Shown here piece by piece: positions 7,700 through 12,494 of a stretch of DNA of 12,494 nt; the first letter of the stretch is position 1, and every line of letters begins with the position of its first letter. The stretch lies in contig JAUVOZ010000042.1 of assembly GCA_030598885.1 (NCBI GenBank), positions 1 through 12,494 of the forward strand. The letters run 5' to 3'. The position numbers and the translations under genes are program-made. The DNA is from Anaerolineae bacterium (GTDB lineage Bacteria; Chloroflexota; Anaerolineae; Anaerolineales; E44-bin32). The notes under the pieces are model-generated. The model did no database searches and was not told the DNA's origin. It saw only the letters and a program-made list of their open reading frames with translations.

Positions 7700-8890
7700 A
7701 TGCCTGAGCTCAAAAAAGAGCCCGGGTCTGAGGTGGCGCAGCCGAGCAGAAAGCGCTCCCACCCCCGACATCCGGGTGAGGTCTGGTTGAAAATCACTCG
7801 CTTGATGTTCCGGGGGCCGATCTTGCGTTTCGCGGGTCACCTGGCGTTGCTATCAGTGATCGCCCTAGGCGTTTGGGCGGCTCGTATGGGGTTGGACACG
7901 CTGCCGGTAAACGCTGCTCGCCAGATGGAAAGGAGCGTGGGGACACCGGAACCTTCGGCAACGACAATTCCGGTGATCGGACTCGACGATCTACCACCGT
8001 ACGCTGAAGGAACGATTAACAAGAGGGGTATCTCTCGCAATATAGATGTCCGAACGGTATTCCCTACTCGACCTCGGTTGGAGATAATAAGCTATGTCGT
8101 GCAGCAGGGGGACACTCTGTTCGGCATTGCTGAGAAGTTCGGCATAGAACCAGAGACTGTACTGTGGGGCAACTTCGACGTCTTACAAGATGATCCCCAC
8201 CGGCTGCGACCCGGTCAAGAGCTGAATATCCCGCCTGTAGATGGTACTTTGCACGTTTGGCATGCGGGGGATGGGTTGAACGGTGTGGCAGACTTCTTCG
8301 GTGTTGACGCTCAGGAAATAATTGATTGGCCGGGCAACAATCTTAATCCAGATTTGAACATGTCAAACCCGCCGATCGAACCGGGGACGTTTGTAATGGT
8401 TCCTGGGGGTTATCGTGAAATTGTGACCTGGAGCGCTCCACGCATCTACCGCAGCAACCCGGCAGCGGCTAGGATTCTCGGTCCGGGCGCCTGCGGCTCG
8501 GTTTACGACGGTCCGGTCGGCACCGGTGTCTTCATCTGGCCTACTCCGTTGCGTTACCTTTCCGGCTATGACTATAGCTCGATCCATCCGGCGATCGACA
8601 TCGCCGGCAATACCGGTCATAGCATTTTCGCCTCCGATAGCGGGGTCGTGGTCTACTCGGGATGGAACGATTGGGGTTACGGTTTAGTAATTGTTCTCGA
8701 CCACGGTGGCGGATGGCAGACGCTTTATGCCCATCTGAGCCAGATCAACATGGTCTGTGGACAGGCAGTATTCCAAGGTAATGTGATCGGCTTGATGGGT
8801 AGTACCGGCAACAGCTCTGGTTCGCACCTACACTTCGAGATGATGCACGACCAGTATGGCAAGGTTAACCCTTGGAATTTCCTACCTTAG
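7700..8890 (+). CDS. Membrane-anchored LysM-M23 peptidase-like protein (second paralog)
   Basis: This 396-residue protein has the same layout as its upstream neighbour and clearly arose by tandem duplication. A basic cytoplasmic tail (1-40, many Lys/Arg) precedes one hydrophobic segment at about 41-62. LysM 1 is at about 131-178 (YVVQQGDTLFGIAEKFGIEP, ending RPGQELNIPP) and LysM 2 at about 184-236. The M23 domain covers about 275-395 with His296 and Asp300 (HPAID), His345 (YAHLS) and His378 of HLH, so zinc binding looks intact. Cys265 and Cys353 match the pair in the first paralog. It differs mainly in the longer basic N-terminal tail and a longer Pro/Thr-rich linker. ATG 7700 has GAAGG just upstream. 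It is probably a wall-remodelling endopeptidase; division of labour with the first paralog is unknown. Confidence 0.9.
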   Translation: MPELKKEPGSEVAQPSRKRSHPRHPGEVWLKITRLMFRGPILRFAGHLALLSVIALGVWAARMGLDTLPVNAARQMERSVGTPEPSATTIPVIGLDDLPPYAEGTINKRGISRNIDVRTVFPTRPRLEIISYVVQQGDTLFGIAEKFGIEPETVLWGNFDVLQDDPHRLRPGQELNIPPVDGTLHVWHAGDGLNGVADFFGVDAQEIIDWPGNNLNPDLNMSNPPIEPGTFVMVPGGYREIVTWSAPRIYRSNPAAARILGPGACGSVYDGPVGTGVFIWPTPLRYLSGYDYSSIHPAIDIAGNTGHSIFASDSGVVVYSGWNDWGYGLVIVLDHGGGWQTLYAHLSQINMVCGQAVFQGNVIGLMGSTGNSSGSHLHFEMMHDQYGKVNPWNFLP

Positions 8891-8966
8891 TCGGCATGGA
8901 TAAGATATCTATATTCTTCCTGGTTTAATGATTGAATTTGTGTCTAAACTAGGTGGATTACTCAGC

Positions 8967-8984
8967 ACCCAGCTGCGGGTTTTT
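8967..8984 (+). terminator. Weak terminator candidate after the second M23 gene
   Basis: ACCC (8967-8970) and GGGT (8977-8980) form a short stem around AGCTGC, followed by TTTT and then CTC. It lies about 80 bp after the stop at 8890, in the 167-bp gap between convergent genes. The stem is only 4 bp, so this is a weak candidate. I see no counterpart for the minus-strand unit. Confidence 0.35.
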
Positions 8985-9057
8985 CTCGTATTGTATCTAT
9001 CTACGTGTTCATCTCGGTTTTCGATTTAGTATCTTATTGGAACAAAATAAAACTTGA

Positions 9058-10383
9058 TTATAAGTATTCCCTTTGAGGGGGTTTGTATCCCCACATCAAT
9101 AGCATCACTCCAGCTCCCAGGAATGCGCAGATGATCCAAAAAATAAAACCTGCATTCCATCCTGCCAGATCTACTAATAAACCTGTACCGAAGCTCTGGA
9201 AGCCGGCACCTATGTAACCCCAACCATCAATAAAACCTGTCGCCGAAGATGCAGCCTTGCGCGTTCCAAAGTCCATCGGCGCGGCAGCAACGATCAAGAC
9301 ATGAGCACCGAAGACGGAAAAACCGATCGCCGCCAGTGTGAATAGCCCCAAAATCCACTGATCTACCGGGATGAGGAACCGATAAACCCAAGCCAAAACA
9401 CCAGCTAATAACAGGCTGATCGTGCCTATAGGAGCCCGGCGAGACTGGAACCAGCGGTCTGTAGCCCAACCGGCGAACACCGCCCCCAGGGCGCCAGCAA
9501 GAGGGAAAATTACTGATGAATAAGCAGCTTTATCAATTGCCGCTCCTTGGGTCTCGAAGAGATAGGTTGGAGCCCATGTCAAAAAACCATAGCGGACAAT
9601 GTTCACGAAGAATAATGCTCCGCCCATCATCCAAATCCGACTATTTCCAAAGCTGCTTGTCAGAGTATAGCGAAGTCCCAAGTATGTATCTTCGGGTCTA
9701 TCCCTAGTCTTTTCTGAAGGGGATGCTTCTTCCTCAAGCTCCTCCAATGTTGGTAAATCCGCACTCTCGGGCGAGTTCCTTGCTCTGAGATACCAGTGGG
9801 CGCCAGAGATGAGCAATAGAGCGCATGGGATATAGAATGTAACCCGCCAACCGAATCGAGCAGCGATAAACCCCGCCAACGTCACCGAAATAGCTCCGCC
9901 AAGGATGTAACTGGTGCCCAACCAGCCGGACATCTTTCCTCGTACTCGGGGGTGGAACCAATTGGCTAATGTTTTTACAATTGGCGCCCAACCCATAGAT
10001 TGTGCATACCCGTTGATGCCCCAGATCAGGATCATCACCCCTATCGCCTGACTGAAGCCGAATAATAGGTTCATTAGAGCCGAGATCGTGATACCAATAG
10101 TGATCATCACCCGGGCGCCTAGCCTATCACCTAATTGGCCGTTGATAAATTGCCCGATGGCATAAGCCCAGAAAAGAGCAGTTCCAACTGCCCCTACGTC
10201 AGCACGCGTCCATCCGAAGTCAGCCATAATCCCCGGCAACGCGACCGAGAAATTCACCCGCCCCAGGTAGAAGGAGGCGTATGTAATCCAGAGAAGTAAA
10301 AAGATACGGCGTTGCCAGTCGGTGAATATCTTGGCCTGTTGGTCAGATCCTGGCTTTGGTATAGAAAAGGTTTCTTGGGTCAT
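9058..10383 (-). CDS. MFS transporter, organophosphate:phosphate antiporter (GlpT-like) family
   Basis: This is a polytopic membrane transporter of 441 residues with about 12 hydrophobic segments and a charged central loop (about 205-235, rich in Glu). It resembles the OPA family (GlpT, UhpT, PgtP). The first segment region has YASFYLGRVNFSVALP with Arg42 at the place of GlpT Arg45. The seventh has NIVRYGFLTWAPTYLFE with Arg264 at the place of GlpT Arg269. These two arginines bind the substrate phosphate in GlpT. NGYAQSMGWAPIVKTLANWF at 124-143 matches the GlpT GMGWPP-type segment. I chose ATG 10383 because GAAGGAT lies just upstream on the minus strand. A start at 10527 would add 48 non-homologous residues that overlap the preceding gene. 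The gene is last in a three-gene unit. The substrate is unknown; a phosphorylated or phosphonate compound is likely, and the direction is not given by sequence. Confidence 0.88.
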   Translation of the reverse strand: MTQETFSIPKPGSDQQAKIFTDWQRRIFLLLWITYASFYLGRVNFSVALPGIMADFGWTRADVGAVGTALFWAYAIGQFINGQLGDRLGARVMITIGITISALMNLLFGFSQAIGVMILIWGINGYAQSMGWAPIVKTLANWFHPRVRGKMSGWLGTSYILGGAISVTLAGFIAARFGWRVTFYIPCALLLISGAHWYLRARNSPESADLPTLEELEEEASPSEKTRDRPEDTYLGLRYTLTSSFGNSRIWMMGGALFFVNIVRYGFLTWAPTYLFETQGAAIDKAAYSSVIFPLAGALGAVFAGWATDRWFQSRRAPIGTISLLLAGVLAWVYRFLIPVDQWILGLFTLAAIGFSVFGAHVLIVAAAPMDFGTRKAASSATGFIDGWGYIGAGFQSFGTGLLVDLAGWNAGFIFWIICAFLGAGVMLLMWGYKPPQREYL

Positions 10384-10406
10384 GTTTGAATATCCTTCGA
10401 TTGATC

Positions 10407-10423
10407 CAAAGATTTTATCTTTG
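10407..10423. repeat. Short inverted repeat between cytidylyltransferase and transporter genes
   Basis: CAAAGAT (10407-10413) and ATCTTTG (10417-10423) form a perfect 7-bp inverted repeat around three bases, inside the 46-bp gap. On the minus-strand mRNA it would be a small hairpin just before the transporter ribosome binding site. No T-run follows, so it is not a typical terminator. It may tune transporter expression or be chance in an AT-rich gap. Confidence 0.4.
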
Positions 10424-10429
10424 TTCGTC

Positions 10430-11194
10430 TTAGAGGTCCAATCGTTCCCTTGCCCGGGCCAGATCCTGGGTTGTGTCCAACTCCGCCCAATTAGCCCAGA
10501 TGTCCACAGGTTTGGTATCGATGCCAAGGTTGATTAGTTCTTGAAGCATATCGGTTAGGTAAGCCATCCGAATGTTCGGTGCATGATGGAAGGGACGAGT
10601 CAGGTATTGTTCGCGAATCTCAAGGTAATGATCACGCATTAATCTCGCTGTCTCACGGTTGAATTTGGCTAATCCGATGAATTCTCCATAGACACCTTCG
10701 GAGGGCAAGTGTTTACCGATTTCAGTAATCTGTCCGTTCTTAACAACGACTTTCTCCGCTTGCGACTCCGGGTGCTGAGTCCGTCCCACATAACGCTGCC
10801 GCCATCCCTGGTCAATAACTAGTGCAACATCGGCATCGCAAGTTATGACCTGCTTCACCAAATCACGCGAGAAAATAATGTCGGAGTAGGAAACTACTAA
10901 AGTTGTATCCATTTCCGGTGCGGCGTACATGAGTGACTCTAGAATATTGTTATTTTCCCATTCGGTATTGTTATAGAACCGTAGATGTGGATAAGCCTGT
11001 TCAACCTTTTCTATATGGTAACCGCCGACGAAGATAATGTCATTAATTCCGGCATACGCGATCGCATTCAGTATGTAATCCAATACGCGCTGATCTTGAA
11101 CTCCGTCAATCAAACATTTAGGAAAACTTTCGGTTTCGGGCATCATCCGGATTCCACGACCTGCCCCAATAATAATTGCTTTCATACGATGCAT
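10430..11194 (-). CDS. Nucleotidyltransferase, phosphocholine/phosphonate cytidylyltransferase type
   Basis: This 254-residue protein has the GT-A-like nucleotidyltransferase fold. The signature GAGRGIRMMPETESFPKCL at 10-28 has the Gly-rich NTP loop, Arg16 and catalytic Lys26. NNTEWENNNILESLMYA (75-91) is the element I associate with LicC-type phosphocholine and PntC-type phosphonate cytidylyltransferases. SYSD (Asp105) and WAELDTTQDL (Asp240) supply the two metal-binding Asp residues. YGEFIGLAKF and AYLTDMLQELI also resemble nucleotidyltransferases found beside PEP mutase genes. The expected reaction is CTP plus a phospho-alcohol or phosphonate giving a CDP- or CMP-linked donor; a sugar-1-phosphate substrate cannot be excluded. 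The ATG at 11194 overlaps the previous stop (TAATG). A second ATG at 11185 is possible; AAGGA is 2-3 bases from the first and about 11 from the second. The next gene downstream starts after 46 bp. Confidence 0.85.
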   Translation of the reverse strand: MHRMKAIIIGAGRGIRMMPETESFPKCLIDGVQDQRVLDYILNAIAYAGINDIIFVGGYHIEKVEQAYPHLRFYNNTEWENNNILESLMYAAPEMDTTLVVSYSDIIFSRDLVKQVITCDADVALVIDQGWRQRYVGRTQHPESQAEKVVVKNGQITEIGKHLPSEGVYGEFIGLAKFNRETARLMRDHYLEIREQYLTRPFHHAPNIRMAYLTDMLQELINLGIDTKPVDIWANWAELDTTQDLARARERLDL

Positions 11195-12384
11195 TATCCT
11201 TTCAATCGTCCGCGATAGATGTCCATGATGTAATTGGCACCAATTTGGGATGATTTTCCAAAGTTATAGATGTTCCTTCTGCGTGCATTTACGATCTTAT
11301 CCTTGTACTTTTCCCGATTCGTCAGGAAATCCGAGACGATTAACGCGGTGTTTGGAACATCTTCTATGTTTATGACCTGACCGATTTGATCGCGAAGTGA
11401 GACCTCAATTGGTTCAATCTCAAGTTTTTCATACTCATGGTTATGGACCTTTCTTGGTAGATCAATAAATAATATCGGCCGCTCTGTGCCGAAGGCGTAC
11501 TCTAGGGTAACACCTGACCAGTCACTAATGAGGACATCCGCTTGGTGGAGATACTTTTCCGAAGCGGATTCAGTGTCGATTTGGAAGTTTTCATGTGATC
11601 CAAATTCATTTTCAAGCGCGACCAATTGTTCCGGTTTTTTCGCAATTGTCATTGGGTGTGGTCGTAATACGACATCATAACCTGCATCGAGCAAGGTGGA
11701 GATTAATTCACTGGCGCAGACCTCGATAATGTTTGAAACATGCCAGCCCGGTGCAATGAGAATGCAATTCCTCTGTCCTGCTTCTAAGGTGGGATCGTTG
11801 AGAAAACTTTGATGATCGTTATAGATCTTCTCAACCCGGTAATAACCGACCTCAAGCAGGCGTTTTGGTTTAAGACCGTACTCTTCTTCGGTGCGCCGGA
11901 TTTCTTCGAGATGGTAGGGACCGACACATAAGATTGTGTCGTAGTGATCAAATGCACCGAGGCGATAGATCATGTGGGTACTCATCATGGAATGAAAGAC
12001 ATACACATGATTTGTATCGTAAATCGATCTCTTGATATGAAATTGATTGAGATCAGGCATGGTCATAACGACAACTTTGGCATCGAGGAAAGGCAAGACA
12101 AAGGGAAAGAGGATGTTGAAGTAGAAAGGAATGATGTTGGGTGATTTTTCTTGCAGGATTGGGTCAAAAGGATCCGAAGTTATGTAACACAGTTTCGCTT
12201 CATGATCATGGATTAATGCATCCATCAACCCTTCAAAGAAGGCAATATATTGCGCTTGCCTTGAATAGAAGACGATGTCTTTCCATTGCCTATCAGTTCG
12301 TTTAAAAAACTTGTAATACGATGATAATTCTTTAAGGAATAGGGAAAAACGATTCCAGGTGGATAAAGTCTGGTGCATTTTCAA
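11194..12384 (-). CDS. CDP-glycerol glycerophosphotransferase family protein (TagB/TagF-like)
   Basis: Enzymes of this family transfer a phospho-alditol from a CDP donor (CDP-glycerol, CDP-ribitol) to a membrane-linked acceptor, as in teichoic acid synthesis. Visible hallmarks are RPHPMT at 241-246, SDWSGVTLEYAFGTERPILFID at 287-308 and an earlier VFHSMMSTHMIYR at 129-141. The first two carry the His and Asp/Ser residues of the GT-B-like nucleotide-binding domain. At 396 residues it resembles the priming TagB size more than the longer polymerase TagF. There is no clear transmembrane helix, and membrane attachment would be peripheral. A TTG at 12384 is five bases after GAGGGG (12390-12395) and is chosen; ATG 12378 is the alternative, two codons later. 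It is first in the minus-strand unit and overlaps the cytidylyltransferase start by one base. The gene is AT-richer than the plus-strand cluster, hinting at transfer. The natural substrate is not known. Confidence 0.87.
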   Translation of the reverse strand: MKMHQTLSTWNRFSLFLKELSSYYKFFKRTDRQWKDIVFYSRQAQYIAFFEGLMDALIHDHEAKLCYITSDPFDPILQEKSPNIIPFYFNILFPFVLPFLDAKVVVMTMPDLNQFHIKRSIYDTNHVYVFHSMMSTHMIYRLGAFDHYDTILCVGPYHLEEIRRTEEEYGLKPKRLLEVGYYRVEKIYNDHQSFLNDPTLEAGQRNCILIAPGWHVSNIIEVCASELISTLLDAGYDVVLRPHPMTIAKKPEQLVALENEFGSHENFQIDTESASEKYLHQADVLISDWSGVTLEYAFGTERPILFIDLPRKVHNHEYEKLEIEPIEVSLRDQIGQVINIEDVPNTALIVSDFLTNREKYKDKIVNARRRNIYNFGKSSQIGANYIMDIYRGRLKG

Positions 12385-12410
12385 CCAATCCCCTCAATTA
12401 ATGTGTTTAT

Positions 12411-12439
12411 ATAAGATGACGCCACTGAAAAAAGGTCAA
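12411..12439 (-). promoter_or_regulatory. Promoter of the minus-strand three-gene unit
   Basis: Read on the minus strand, TTGACC (12439-12434) is five of six to the -35 consensus. After exactly 17 bp comes TCTTAT (12416-12411), four of six to the -10. Transcription would begin near 12404, leaving about 20 nt to the TTG start and placing GAGGGG correctly. If real, the transferase is the first gene and the whole transcription unit is inside the window. Confidence 0.55.
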
Positions 12440-12464
12440 CCGCTAGAAGAGGACCGGCATATGT

Positions 12465-12494
12465 GGGGGTGGGGGGGGGGGGCGCGCCCCCCCC
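12465..12494. other. Poly-G/poly-C palindromic contig end, likely artefact
   Basis: A G-run (interrupted by one T) passes through CGCG into eight C. Bases 12475-12494 are a perfect 20-base self-complementary sequence. Such homopolymer fold-back at the very end of a sequence is typical of poly-G reads or assembly error, not of biology. Treat bases after about 12464 as unreliable. Confidence 0.8.

Noticed and set aside
10384..10527. 48-residue N-terminal extension of the transporter
   Set aside because: It overlaps the end of the cytidylyltransferase gene and has no homologous features. ATG 10383 has a ribosome binding site.
12475..12494. Telomere-like or hairpin end of a linear replicon
   Set aside because: A pure G/C homopolymer palindrome is far more likely a sequencing or assembly artefact.

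Overview
The window looks like a complete contig from a Gram-positive-like or monoderm bacterium. My best guess is Chloroflexota (Anaerolineae-like). This rests on the overall protein flavour: short EF-Ts, class II GlpX fructose bisphosphatase, LysM+M23 proteins next to rho, and good Shine-Dalgarno sites. The placement is an inference, because no 16S or other decisive marker is present. The sequence starts inside a 30-bp tandem repeat and ends in a poly-G/poly-C palindrome. Both look like assembly limits.

Positions 1-3970 (+) hold the classic translation/cell-envelope cluster rpsB(partial)-tsf-pyrH-frr-uppS-cdsA. S2 ends in an acidic ten-residue repeat tail, and its stop overlaps the tsf start. 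A terminator-like hairpin separates tsf from pyrH. pyrH has a strong ribosome binding site but apparently an ATA start codon. In many bacteria dxr and rseP follow cdsA; here the next gene is glpX.

Positions 4010-8890 (+) hold glpX (class II fructose-1,6-bisphosphatase), then rho with its own extended -10 promoter and a structured, C-rich leader of about 170 nt. Two tandem paralogous membrane-anchored LysM-LysM-M23 peptidase-like proteins follow. The first overlaps the end of rho; the second has a near-consensus promoter of its own. These two plus UppS and CdsA tie the plus-strand half to wall and membrane building.

Positions 9058-12439 (-) hold a convergent three-gene unit with a plausible sigma-70 promoter at its head. 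It encodes a TagB/TagF-type CDP-alcohol phosphotransferase, a phosphocholine/phosphonate-type cytidylyltransferase and an organophosphate:phosphate antiporter-type MFS transporter. Read together they suggest uptake (or export), CTP activation and transfer of a phospho-alcohol or phosphonate headgroup onto a surface polymer. This is the most interesting part of the window. The substrate is unknown, and the pathway is inferred from family membership and gene order only.
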